A stretch of DNA of 11,075 nucleotides from Candidatus Limivicinus faecipullorum (GCA_018711755.1 DVHY01000172.1:1-11075); one strand, 5' to 3'. Counted from the first letter of the stretch, positions 1 to 6,604 are shown. Program-made: numbers and translations. The notes: generated from the letters alone by a model not told the origin.

Positions 1-899
1 ATGCCGCAGCCGGCCAGGACCTTGGGGTGGACCATGCCGGCGCCCAGCACCTCTATCCAGCCTTCCCCCTTGCAGGTGGGGCAGCCCTTGCCGCCGCACT
101 TGTGGCACTGGATGTCCAGCTCGCAGCTGGGTTCGGTGAAGGGGAAGTGGTGGGGACGGAAGCGGGTGACGGTGCCCTTGCCGTATATCTTCTCCACCAC
201 CAGGTTCAGCGTGGCTTTCAGGTCTGCCATGGTGATGCCCTTGTCTATGACCATGCCCTCTATCTGGTGGAACATGGGAGAGTGGGTGGCGTCCACCTCG
301 TCCTTACGGTAGACCCGGCCGGGGGCTATCATGCGGATGGGCAGGCTCTTGGTCTCCATGGCATGGACCTGCATGGGAGAGGTCTGGGTGCGCAGCAGCA
401 CCCGGCCGTCCTCGGTGAAGTAGAAGGTATCGGTCCAGTCTCTGGAGGGGTGGCTCTCTTCGATGTTCAGCTTGGTGAAGTTATACTCCGCCAGCTCCAC
501 CTCCGGGCCGTCCACTATCTCAAAGCCCATGCCGATGAAGATATCCTTTATCTGGTCCAGCACATTGTACATGGGGTGCTTGTGGCCCAGCTGTACCTTC
601 TCCCCGGGCATGGTCACATCCAGGGCTTCATCCCTCAGTTTCTTTTCCAGCAGGGCGGAGCTGAGCTGGTTCTTGCGCTGCTCGATGGCGTTTTCAATGT
701 CGCTTCTCAGCTGGTTTGCCAGCTGACCCATGGCGGGGCGCTCCTCGGCGGAGAGGCTGCCCATCTGGCGGAGGATGGCGGTGAGCTCCCCCTTCTTGCC
801 CAGGTACTTGACCCGCAGAGCCTCCAGGCTCTCTGCGCCCTCACATTCCAGGATAGCCTTGACGGCGGACTCCCTAAGTTGCTGCATCAGTTCTTTCAT
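1..899 (-). CDS. pheS: Phenylalanine-tRNA ligase alpha subunit (partial, C-terminus beyond left edge)
   Basis: This is the alpha subunit of cytoplasmic phenylalanyl-tRNA synthetase, the class II catalytic chain that charges tRNA-Phe with ATP and phenylalanine in an alpha2beta2 complex with PheT. 299 codons are visible of a family usually near 340. The N-terminal part (about residues 1-85) is the charged coiled-coil tRNA-binding arm. The catalytic core contains LLRTQTSPMQ and, at residues 194-215, the motif-2 region GRVYRKDEVDATHSPMFHQ with IEG following. FRPHHFPFTEPS and GAGMVHPKVL are also present. A CxxC-x4-CxxC cluster (C265, C268, C273, C276) lies between the FPFTEPS and GAGMVHP motifs, where many bacterial PheS proteins have a short plain loop. 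The ATG at 899 is preceded by an AGGAG (minus strand; plus 908-912). Expression is controlled by the T-box leader directly upstream. pheT would be expected just beyond the left edge, but it is not in view. Confidence 0.97.
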   Translation of the reverse strand, partial: MKELMQQLRESAVKAILECEGAESLEALRVKYLGKKGELTAILRQMGSLSAEERPAMGQLANQLRSDIENAIEQRKNQLSSALLEKKLRDEALDVTMPGEKVQLGHKHPMYNVLDQIKDIFIGMGFEIVDGPEVELAEYNFTKLNIEESHPSRDWTDTFYFTEDGRVLLRTQTSPMQVHAMETKSLPIRMIAPGRVYRKDEVDATHSPMFHQIEGMVIDKGITMADLKATLNLVVEKIYGKGTVTRFRPHHFPFTEPSCELDIQCHKCGGKGCPTCKGEGWIEVLGAGMVHPKVLAGCG

Positions 900-913
900 G
901 TCTCAATCTCCTG

Positions 914-952
914 TAAAAAAATAAAGCCTCCGCCCCAAAAGGGACGAAAGCC
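914..952 (-). terminator. Intrinsic terminator of the pheS T-box leader
   Basis: On the minus strand the arm GGCTTTCGTCCC is followed by TTTT and then GGGGCGGAGGCT. These make a 12-bp stem with several G-U pairs, followed by TTTATTTTTTT. The 5' arm overlaps the TTCGTCCC segment needed for the antiterminator, so the two structures exclude each other, as expected for a transcriptional T-box switch. The pheS Shine-Dalgarno sequence lies just after the T-run. Confidence 0.88.
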
Positions 953-1140
953 AAAACTTCCGTGGTACCACCCACATTCGGCAAAATGCCGCACTCGAAG
1001 CGCTTAACGCGCGCTGCACGCCGGTGATTGGCCGGAGCTCCCGGGCGAACCAAGCGGCCTTGTCCCAGGGGGCTCACAGCCGCCGGCCCCCATTCTCTGC
1101 CGGACAAATTACCCGCTATTTTCCCGTTCTCTGCAATAAC
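914..1140 (-). ncRNA. T-box riboswitch (tRNA-Phe-sensing leader of pheS)
   Basis: The minus-strand leader of pheS contains the T-box core TGGGTGGTACCACGG (plus about 960-975). It is followed by the conserved CTTTCGTCCC segment that closes the antiterminator, and then by an intrinsic terminator. Upstream, TTTGTCC (5' side) can pair with GGGACAA (3' side) to form part of stem I, and a CGGG/CCCG pairing forms its base. A TTC triplet at plus 1047-1049, on the 3' side of this stem in the sequence TTGGTTCGCCC, is the probable Phe specifier codon. The known mechanism for the family is that uncharged tRNA-Phe binds specifier and T-box, stabilises the antiterminator and lets transcription reach pheS. 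The core and terminator are seen directly. The exact stem I fold and specifier position are inferred. Confidence 0.93.
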
Positions 1141-1146
1141 TCGTAC

Positions 1147-1175
1147 AGTTTAGCATACAGTTTCATTTTTTTCAA
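1147..1175 (-). promoter_or_regulatory. SigA-type promoter of the pheS T-box transcript
   Basis: On the minus strand, TTGAAA (plus 1170-1175) and TAAACT (plus 1147-1152) are separated by exactly 17 bp. Transcription would start near plus 1140, just ahead of stem I of the T-box. The -35 box lies only 7 bp from the -35 box of the divergent lipoprotein-alr promoter. Confidence 0.75.
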
Positions 1176-1182
1176 GAGGGAT

Positions 1183-1211
1183 TTGACTATTTTGCCGCCG
1201 ATGATTATAAT
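1183..1211 (+). promoter_or_regulatory. Near-consensus SigA promoter of the lipoprotein-alr operon
   Basis: TTGACT (1183-1188) and a perfect TATAAT (1206-1211) are separated by 17 bp. Transcription should start near 1218, about 50 bases before the lipoprotein ATG. A short inverted repeat, TGTCC-CT-GGACA (1211-1222), overlaps the predicted start point and could be an operator, though its arms are only 5 bp and may be chance. This promoter and the pheS promoter stand back to back. Confidence 0.85.
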
Positions 1212-1268
1212 GTCCCTGGACAAAGCATATAGTCAGGCATAAGATTTTTTTCGGAGGACGGATAAGCC

Positions 1269-1877
1269 ATGAAAAAACTGTGCCTGCCCCTGCTTTTGAT
1301 AATGTGCCTGCTGCTTGGCGCCTGCGGCGGCCGGGAGTTTTCCGACGCCCATGAGCAGCTGACCCAGCGTTTGGGAGCCGCCGAGGCTCTCAGCTTCACC
1401 GCCAATGTCCGGGCGGAATACGAAAACAAGACCGCCCGCTTCACCCTCAGCTACAGCGAGGACAGCCAGGGCGGCAGCGTCACCGTTCTGGCCCCCCAGC
1501 TAATAGCCGGGGTCACCGCCAGAGTCAAGCCCGACGGCGCAAGTCTGGAATATGACGGCATCAGCCTGGGCACCGGCGAGCTGGACGACTATGGGCTCTC
1601 CCCCATGTCTGCCCTGCCCCTGCTGGTGCAGGCCCTGAAAACAGGGGCCCTGGACTCCGGCTGGACCGAGGGGGACTACACCGTGATGCAGATAGACAGC
1701 ACCGATACCCTCAGCTGCACCGTGTGGTTCCGGCCCGACGGCCTTGAACCCTGCCAGGCGGAGCTCATCAGCGACGGCCGGGTCAAGGTGTTCATAGAGA
1801 TAAGCGACTGGCAGGAGGGAGCTCAAGTTCCCGCCCCCACTCTGGAGGAGCCCACAGGGGAAATACTGGAGTACTGA
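1269..1877 (+). CDS. Secreted lipoprotein of unknown function, coupled to alr
   Basis: A 202-residue protein with a clear lipoprotein signal peptide: KK at residues 2-3, a hydrophobic core rich in Leu, and the lipobox LGAC with the modified cysteine at residue 19. It should be lipid-anchored on the outer face of the membrane. The mature part alternates short hydrophobic and polar stretches such as FTANVRAEYENK, FTLSYSED and VTVLAPQLIAGVTARV. This suggests an all-beta sheet like the LolA/LolB-type curved sheets, but that is an impression of fold, not a family match. The ATG at 1269 follows GGAGG at 1253-1257. The gene ends 4 bases before alr begins, so the two are probably co-transcribed and translationally coupled. 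I do not recognise the family and assign no function; a cell-envelope role is a guess from the anchor and the partner gene. Confidence 0.9.
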   Translation: MKKLCLPLLLIMCLLLGACGGREFSDAHEQLTQRLGAAEALSFTANVRAEYENKTARFTLSYSEDSQGGSVTVLAPQLIAGVTARVKPDGASLEYDGISLGTGELDDYGLSPMSALPLLVQALKTGALDSGWTEGDYTVMQIDSTDTLSCTVWFRPDGLEPCQAELISDGRVKVFIEISDWQEGAQVPAPTLEEPTGEILEY

Positions 1878-1881
1878 CACA

Positions 1882-3006
1882 ATGGAAGACTTACAAAAGA
1901 GGACCTGGGCGGAGATAAGCCTGGAGAATATAAGACACAATTACAGAGCCATCCGCTCCTCCCTGCCCGCCGGCTGCCGCTTCCTGGGAGTGGTGAAGGC
2001 GGACGCCTACGGCCACGGCGCCCTTAGGGTCTCCCGGCTATTGCAGGAGGAAGGCGCCGACTATCTGGCGGTGTCCTGTCTGGACGAGGCCCTGGAGCTG
2101 AGGCAGGGAGGCATCAGCCTGCCCATCCTTATCCTGGGCCACACGCCCCCGGAGTACACCGCCCAGCTCATCAGCCTGGACATCACCCAGACCGTCACCT
2201 GTCTGGCCAAGGCTCTGGAATACTCCGCCGAGGCTTCCCGTCTGGGCCGGGAGCTGAAGATACATATAAAGCTGGACACCGGCATGTCCCGCCTGGGCTA
2301 TCTCTGTGCCGGAGAGCACTTTGACGAGGGCGTGGAAAACCTCATAGAGTCCTGCCGCCTCCCCGGCCTTATCCACGAGGGCATCTACACCCACTTTGCC
2401 GTCTCCGACCAGGAGGATGAGGAGAGCCGGGAATATACCCGGCAGCAGTTCAAACTCTTCATGGACGTCCTTGCCGCCGTGAAAGAGCGGGGAGGAATCA
2501 GCTTCCCCCTGCGCCACTGTGCCAACAGCGGAGCGGTGATTAATCACCCGGAGACCGCCCTGGACATGGTGCGCCCCGGCCTGCTCCTCTATGGCTACGG
2601 CGACGGGGGACGGCTGGGCCTGCGCCCCTGCATGCGCCTGGTCACCACCGTGAGCACCATCAAGTTCTACGAGCCGGGCACCTCCATAAGCTATGGCCGC
2701 CGCTATGTCACCGACCGGCGCACCCGTATGGGTGTGCTGGCCATTGGCTATGCCGACGGGCTCTTCCGGGCCGTGAGCAACAAGTGCGCCTTTGCCGCCG
2801 GCTCCGGCTTTGCCCCCCAGCGGGGCACAATCTGCATGGACATGTGCATGGTGGATTTGACGGAGCTGCCGGAGGTGGACGTGGGCAGCCAGGTGGAGCT
2901 CTTCGGGGAGAGATGCAGCATATATCAGCTCTCCCAGGCCGCCGGCACCATCCCCTACGAGCTGCTGTGCTCGGTATCCAAGCGGGTGCCCAGAGTGTAT
3001 TTGTAA
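1882..3006 (+). CDS. alr: Alanine racemase
   Basis: A PLP-dependent fold-type III alanine racemase that interconverts L- and D-alanine in the cytoplasm and supplies D-Ala for peptidoglycan. It is 374 residues long, normal for the family. The N-terminal TIM barrel carries the PLP-binding motif VVKADAYGHG with the Schiff-base lysine K39. KLDTGMSRLG and the HCANSGA stretch follow in the barrel. The C-terminal beta domain contains SISYGRRY with the second catalytic base Y271, then GYADGLFR and GTICMDMCMVDLT, the conserved substrate-loop region. All key residues are present, so the enzyme should be active. The ATG at 1882 has GGAG at 1870-1873, inside the end of the upstream lipoprotein gene, and the 4-base gap suggests coupled translation. 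An intrinsic terminator follows the gene. Confidence 0.97.
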   Translation: MEDLQKRTWAEISLENIRHNYRAIRSSLPAGCRFLGVVKADAYGHGALRVSRLLQEEGADYLAVSCLDEALELRQGGISLPILILGHTPPEYTAQLISLDITQTVTCLAKALEYSAEASRLGRELKIHIKLDTGMSRLGYLCAGEHFDEGVENLIESCRLPGLIHEGIYTHFAVSDQEDEESREYTRQQFKLFMDVLAAVKERGGISFPLRHCANSGAVINHPETALDMVRPGLLLYGYGDGGRLGLRPCMRLVTTVSTIKFYEPGTSISYGRRYVTDRRTRMGVLAIGYADGLFRAVSNKCAFAAGSGFAPQRGTICMDMCMVDLTELPEVDVGSQVELFGERCSIYQLSQAAGTIPYELLCSVSKRVPRVYL

Positions 3007-3017
3007 GCATTTATATG

Positions 3018-3060
3018 TAAAGCCCAGCCCGGGCTCCTGTTCTGGCTGGGCTTTATGTTT
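3018..3060 (+). terminator. Intrinsic terminator after alr
   Basis: TAAAGCCCAGCC (3018-3029) pairs perfectly with GGCTGGGCTTTA (3044-3055) around a 14-base loop, followed by TGTTTAAA. The U-tract is partly inside the stem and weak after it, so efficiency may be moderate. Its position 12 bases after the alr stop supports the call. Confidence 0.8.
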
Positions 3061-3084
3061 AAACCTCAGCTTATTAGGCTTCTT

Positions 3085-3150
3085 TTGTAAAGGAAGCTTG
3101 ACAAGCCGTGAGTACTATGCTATATTGGCATTGTAAAGGAAACTTGTCAA
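3085..3150 (+). repeat. Two 20-bp direct repeats, probable operators of the XRE regulator
   Basis: TTGTAAAGGAAGCTTGACAA (3085-3104) and TTGTAAAGGAAACTTGTCAA (3131-3150) match at 18 of 20 positions and are offset by 46 bp. The first covers the -35 box of the promoter and the second begins five bases after the -10 box, spanning the transcription start. This is the usual placement for autorepressor operators of small XRE-family regulators. Binding by the downstream regulator is inferred, not shown. Confidence 0.7.
3098..3126 (+). promoter_or_regulatory. Promoter of the XRE regulator/membrane protein operon
   Basis: A perfect TTGACA (3098-3103) and TATATT (3121-3126) are separated by 17 bp, predicting a start near 3133. 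The -35 box is embedded in the first 20-bp repeat, and the predicted start lies in the second. A regulator bound at these repeats would therefore block the polymerase directly. Confidence 0.82.
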
Positions 3151-3172
3151 AAGTTTTGAAAGGGGCACAGAC

Positions 3173-3376
3173 ATGGAAAACCGTGTGGAGGAGCTGCGCA
3201 AATCTCTGGGATTGAATCAGGAGGACTTTGCCAAAGCCATCAGGGTCTCCCGCCAGACCGTCAGCTCCATCGAGACCGGGAAATATAACCCTTCTCTGGA
3301 GCTGGCCTTTACAATAGCAGACTATTTCAAACTGAGTATTGAAGAAATCTTCATTCATGAGAGGAGAGAGCCATGA
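3173..3376 (+). CDS. Small XRE (Cro/C1-type) transcriptional regulator
   Basis: A 67-residue DNA-binding protein consisting of essentially one helix-turn-helix domain. LGLNQEDFAKAIRVSRQTVS forms the two HTH helices (residues 14-33), followed by the family signature IETGKYNPSLELAFTIADYF and a short tail ending in IEEIF. It resembles the YozG-like single-domain regulators common in Firmicutes, which usually sit directly before a membrane protein gene and repress their own operon. The ATG at 3173 is preceded by AGGGG (3161-3165). The end overlaps the next gene by 4 bases (ATGA), so the two are coupled. The likely operators are the two 20-bp repeats in the promoter. No ligand or sensor domain is present, so any signal must come through another route such as protein contact. 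Confidence 0.92.
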   Translation: MENRVEELRKSLGLNQEDFAKAIRVSRQTVSSIETGKYNPSLELAFTIADYFKLSIEEIFIHERREP

Positions 3377-3813
3377 AAAAATCCCAGCTTATCAACGGCG
3401 TCATCTATACCGTATTGGGTCTTGCCGTACTGCTTATTGCCATTTTTACTGATACAGAGATCAGCATACTCTACGGCATTGGCGGCGCTCTGACCGGCCC
3501 GGGGATTGCCATGATTGCAAGATACTTTTATTGGAGCAGTCCCAAAAACCGGCAGCGCTATGAGGAGCGCCTGGAAAATGAGCGGATAGAAATGAACGAT
3601 GAGCTGAAGCAAAAGCTCCGTGACCGCTCCGGCCGCTATGCCTATGTGCTGGGCCTTGTGACAGTAAGCCTTTCCCTTTTCGTTATCGGCATATTGGACA
3701 GTCTGGGTCTTATTGGAGACAGCCTGCCGCTGGTTTGGTATCTCAGCGCATATCTTATCTTCCAGATCATCGCCGGTATAGTGATCTTCAACCGGCTCTT
3801 AAAAAAATATTGA
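3373..3813 (+). CDS. Four-helix membrane protein partner of the XRE regulator
   Basis: A 146-residue integral membrane protein. Hydrophobic segments lie at about residues 8-27, 30-50, 89-111 and 118-141. Between the second and third is a strongly charged stretch (about 55-88, rich in E, R, K and N) that probably faces the cytoplasm and may be helical or coiled. The ATG overlaps the stop of the XRE gene (ATGA), indicating one operon and coupled translation. Small regulator/membrane-protein pairs of this type are widespread in Firmicutes and mostly uncharacterised. The membrane protein may regulate or sequester its partner, or may simply be its target. I cannot name the family with confidence and do not assign a function. 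Confidence 0.85.
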   Translation: MKKSQLINGVIYTVLGLAVLLIAIFTDTEISILYGIGGALTGPGIAMIARYFYWSSPKNRQRYEERLENERIEMNDELKQKLRDRSGRYAYVLGLVTVSLSLFVIGILDSLGLIGDSLPLVWYLSAYLIFQIIAGIVIFNRLLKKY

Positions 3814-3853
3814 GCCTGAGTCACACCAAAGTCGGAATCCCAGCCATCACCCA

Positions 3854-3893
3854 ATAACAACAGAGGCCCCGAAGCGGGGGCCTCTGTTGTTAT
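3854..3893. terminator. Strong bidirectional terminator between convergent genes
   Basis: ATAACAACAGAGGCCCC (3854-3870) pairs over 17 bp without mismatch with GGGGCCTCTGTTGTTAT (3877-3893) around a 6-base loop. The outer part of each arm is T-rich when read on its own strand. The hairpin can therefore end both the plus-strand regulator/membrane operon and the minus-strand ATP-grasp gene, which converge here. Confidence 0.92.
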
Positions 3894-3922
3894 GTAAATC
3901 AAATTATGTAATTTGTATTATG

Positions 3923-6502
3923 TCACTCGCTTAACAGGCCCAGGAAGCAGTCCTGGCTGGCTATCTCCCCATAGAGGATGGCTCCGGGCCTTCCGAAGTC
4001 GTAGACCTTGACGACCCCCTTAAGGCTCTCCTCCCCGCCCAGCTCCATAAACCGGTCGGGAAAGCTGTCAAAGAGGGCCTCATTGAAGCTGCAGCCCTCC
4101 TCACCCTGGTAAACGGCGGCGTAATATATCCCGCTCTCTACCAGGTCCTGGAAGAAGTGGCTGCCGTAGCTCAGCTCCGGGCGCAGGCCGTGGGAGCTGT
4201 AGGCCAGCTCGCACATGCACTGAAATTTGCTTATCTCCGCGAAGCTCACCGGCACACCCAAGCTGGGGGTGGTGGTGCCCCAGCGGCCCGGTCCCAGGAG
4301 CACGGCGTTTTTATCTTTCAGCCGGGCATTGAGCTTGCCCACCGCCCGTGCCACGGAGTACTTCATGCTCTCCGGCAGCTCCAGGTATGGCTCCACCTTT
4401 ACAAAGACACCGTAGCGCACCGGCACGCAGACATTGCCCCCCATGAAGTTGCCCTTTATTCTGAACAGGAAGTCCTTCACCTTAGGCATGACTCCCGCCT
4501 GGCCCAGGCCGTGGGTCTGGAGGGGACGGCACTGGAGCAGGTTCACCCGGTAGTTTCCATCCTTATCGAAGTTGCAGGCGTACTCCACGTCCACCGGGTA
4601 GTTGTACTTCTCCTGGAGCATGGCCATTATCCGGGTCATGGTCTGGGTGAAGTCGGTGCCTCTGAGCATGCGCCGGAAATTGATGATAAAGGGGGCGGGC
4701 TCGTCATAGATGCCCAGCTCCCGGAAGCGGGCGATGCTGGCCATGTCCGGCTCCATGAACAGGGAGGTGTCGGTGCTCATATCCTTTCGGTCCAGCTCCT
4801 CCAGTCTCCGGTTGGTAAAGGTATTGTAGCGCAGGTCTATAAGGTCAACCTTGTGCTGGGAGTATTTGTACTCGTCCCCGTAGTTCACCATGGGCGGGGC
4901 CAGGGGCTCGTCCAGGTTTATGAGCCGGGCGTAATCCTCCGCCTCCCGGTCCACGGCCCGGGTGCCCATGCCGAAGACCAGGCGCAGCATGCCCTTGTTG
5001 CCCTTGGCGGCGGAGACGCTGTTCACATACAGGTTTTGGGAGTGTCCCACTCCCGCCACATGGGGGTAGTAGTAGCGGCCGTGGCGGTCGCCGCAGACCC
5101 TCATCACCAGCAGGGCCATCTGCTCGTCCCTGTCCAGCAGGTTTCGCTCTATGCGGTATTTGTAGGCCTCCTCGCTGACGGTGCTGGCATAGACCTGGCG
5201 CACCGCCGCCTCGAACTGGCGGTAGCGTTGGTCCAGCGTCCCCTGGTTGGGGCAGAACACGCTGTCATACTTTCCGGCAAATGCGTTGCCGAAGCCGTCT
5301 TCCAGCAGGGAGCTGGAGCGGACTATGATGGGCGACTGGCCGAAGTATTCCAGCATGGACAAAAACTGCTCCTTTATGGCGGGCATGAAGCTGCCGTTTA
5401 AAAGCAGCTGCTTCAGCTCCGGGGACAAGCGCAGATAGTCCTCCGGCTTCAGCATCTGGGTGCGCAGTTCCCAGATGCCGCTCTGCACCGCATAGGTGTA
5501 GAACACGTCCGCCCCGATGAAGTAGGAGTCGTGGGGCTCGATGCGCTTTTTGTACAGCTCCGGGTCCGTGTCCCGGATGACATTTCTGGCCAGGAGCATG
5601 CCCACGGCCTTGCCGCCGATGCAGCCGGTGCCGATGACCCGTTTCTTTATGGCCATCAGGTCCTCCATGGTGAAATACTTCCGGCACAGCTCCAGGCGCT
5701 TGGGCTCGTTGCCCAGCAGGCAGCGGAGTATATTCTCCTTGAGGGCCCGGCCCTCCTCGTCCACCGGCTCGGCGCTGCCGTTTTTCACCGAGTCGAACAT
5801 GCTGTCCCAGCAGTCCCGGCGCTCGCCGGTCTGGGTGAAGATGTCGAAGATGGCGTAGAGCTCGGCGCTGGAGGTGAGGGTACGGCAATGGCCCCCCTCC
5901 AGCTTGATGGGGTAATACATGTCCTCGGTCTGCCGCCCGGCCACCTTCACCGGGTGGATGTAGGTGCTGCCGTCTATGTTGCGGATGTTTATCAGCACCG
6001 GGGTGGCCGAACGGATGCGGGAGACGGTGTCGTATATGTGCCGCTCATACTTGATGCAGGTATAGGCTATGGAATGGCGGCTGTGGCTGAAGGCGCTGGT
6101 GAGGCAGAAGAAGTTGCACACCATGTGGTCGGAGAACCAGAAGTGCTGAAGGCAGGACAGGCAGTCGGTTATGAATATGCTGTCCTCCGGCTCGGCGCTG
6201 ACTATACGGTGTATCTGCACCGAGAAGGTCTCAAAGCCCACCGCCGGGTCCAGCACGTACTTCTTCACATTGGCCCCCCGCTTTATCAGGGCCTCGTCGT
6301 CCACCACCTCGGCGTGATCGGCAAAACGCAGGTACACGATACGCTGCTGCGTCCGGGCTACGCTGGCCACCAGCTGGCTCACCACAAACACATAGTCCCC
6401 CATGTTCTCTATCTGCCAGGTCACCGTGTCCCCCCAGCGCAGGTAGTCCAGGGTCTTGTCCAGCCCCTCGATGCCGGTACTTATATATTTGGCTTTTCCC
6501 AT
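3923..6502 (-). CDS. KaiC-like domain fused to a PEP-synthase-type ATP-grasp domain, function unknown
   Basis: An 859-residue cytoplasmic protein. Residues about 1-230 look like a KaiC/RecA-type core, beginning STGIEGLDKTL and with a Walker-B-like IFITDCLSCL. The P-loop position reads WQIENMGDYVFVV, with no GKT or GKS, so ATP binding there is doubtful. From about residue 285 comes a PPDK/PEP-synthase N-terminal ATP-grasp domain: GTGCIGGKAVG (291-301), IIVRSSSLLEDGFGNAFAGK (R395, E401) and LVFGMGTRAVDR. The C-terminal part carries GPGRWGTTTPSLGVPV (from 737) and ELSYGSHFFQDL. No phosphohistidine motif (TxxGGxxSHAA type) and no PEP/pyruvate TIM barrel are present, so it cannot be a complete PEP synthase or pyruvate phosphate dikinase, although databases often give such proteins that name. 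The start at 6502 was chosen because AAGGAGG (plus 6510-6516) lies 7 bases before it; an ATG at 6523 would include that Shine-Dalgarno in the coding sequence. The gene appears to stand alone. Confidence 0.88.
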   Translation of the reverse strand: MGKAKYISTGIEGLDKTLDYLRWGDTVTWQIENMGDYVFVVSQLVASVARTQQRIVYLRFADHAEVVDDEALIKRGANVKKYVLDPAVGFETFSVQIHRIVSAEPEDSIFITDCLSCLQHFWFSDHMVCNFFCLTSAFSHSRHSIAYTCIKYERHIYDTVSRIRSATPVLINIRNIDGSTYIHPVKVAGRQTEDMYYPIKLEGGHCRTLTSSAELYAIFDIFTQTGERRDCWDSMFDSVKNGSAEPVDEEGRALKENILRCLLGNEPKRLELCRKYFTMEDLMAIKKRVIGTGCIGGKAVGMLLARNVIRDTDPELYKKRIEPHDSYFIGADVFYTYAVQSGIWELRTQMLKPEDYLRLSPELKQLLLNGSFMPAIKEQFLSMLEYFGQSPIIVRSSSLLEDGFGNAFAGKYDSVFCPNQGTLDQRYRQFEAAVRQVYASTVSEEAYKYRIERNLLDRDEQMALLVMRVCGDRHGRYYYPHVAGVGHSQNLYVNSVSAAKGNKGMLRLVFGMGTRAVDREAEDYARLINLDEPLAPPMVNYGDEYKYSQHKVDLIDLRYNTFTNRRLEELDRKDMSTDTSLFMEPDMASIARFRELGIYDEPAPFIINFRRMLRGTDFTQTMTRIMAMLQEKYNYPVDVEYACNFDKDGNYRVNLLQCRPLQTHGLGQAGVMPKVKDFLFRIKGNFMGGNVCVPVRYGVFVKVEPYLELPESMKYSVARAVGKLNARLKDKNAVLLGPGRWGTTTPSLGVPVSFAEISKFQCMCELAYSSHGLRPELSYGSHFFQDLVESGIYYAAVYQGEEGCSFNEALFDSFPDRFMELGGEESLKGVVKVYDFGRPGAILYGEIASQDCFLGLLSE

Positions 6503-6539
6503 TGGCCTTCCTCCTTCTCGCATATTTTCTTCCGCAAGC

Positions 6540-6558
6540 GGGCCGCCCGGGGCAGCCC
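6540..6558 (-). other. GC-rich hairpin in the 5' leader of the KaiC-like/ATP-grasp gene
   Basis: On the minus strand, GGGCTGCC and GGCGGCCC can form an 8-bp stem (one G-U pair) with a 3-base loop. This lies between the predicted transcription start (about 6568) and the Shine-Dalgarno sequence (6510-6516). No T-run follows, so it is not a normal terminator. It could stabilise the mRNA or have no role. Confidence 0.45.
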
Positions 6559-6574
6559 TTCCTTTTATGGGAAA

Positions 6575-6604
6575 ATTATAAACGAGGAAGCGGGCTTATG
6601 GCAA
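6575..6604 (-). promoter_or_regulatory. Promoter of the KaiC-like/ATP-grasp gene, with flanking inverted repeat
   Basis: On the minus strand, TTGCCA (plus 6599-6604) and a perfect TATAAT (plus 6575-6580) are 18 bp apart, giving a start near 6568 and a leader of about 65 bases. A 7-bp inverted repeat, CGGGCTT (6591-6597) and AAGCCCG (6610-6616), brackets the -35 box symmetrically and is a candidate operator. The upstream arm lies between the glm operon terminator and this promoter. Confidence 0.7.

Noticed and set aside
27..1007. Plus-strand frame opposite pheS and the T-box
   Set aside because: It overlaps a clear PheS and runs through the riboswitch; composition is that of a shadow frame.
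4157..5401. Long plus-strand open frame opposite the KaiC-like/ATP-grasp gene (also 5531-6730)
   Set aside because: These are shadows of the minus-strand gene. The translations are rich in His, Gly, Ala and Val without domains, and the minus-strand frame has clear conserved motifs.
3923..6502. Annotation as phosphoenolpyruvate synthase
   Set aside because: Only the ATP-grasp part matches. The phosphohistidine and PEP/pyruvate-binding catalytic domains are missing.
6503..6523. Upstream ATG at 6523 as the start of the KaiC-like/ATP-grasp gene
   Set aside because: It would place the strong AAGGAGG inside the coding sequence and add residues MREGGRP encoded by the Shine-Dalgarno region. The ATG at 6502 has ideal spacing.
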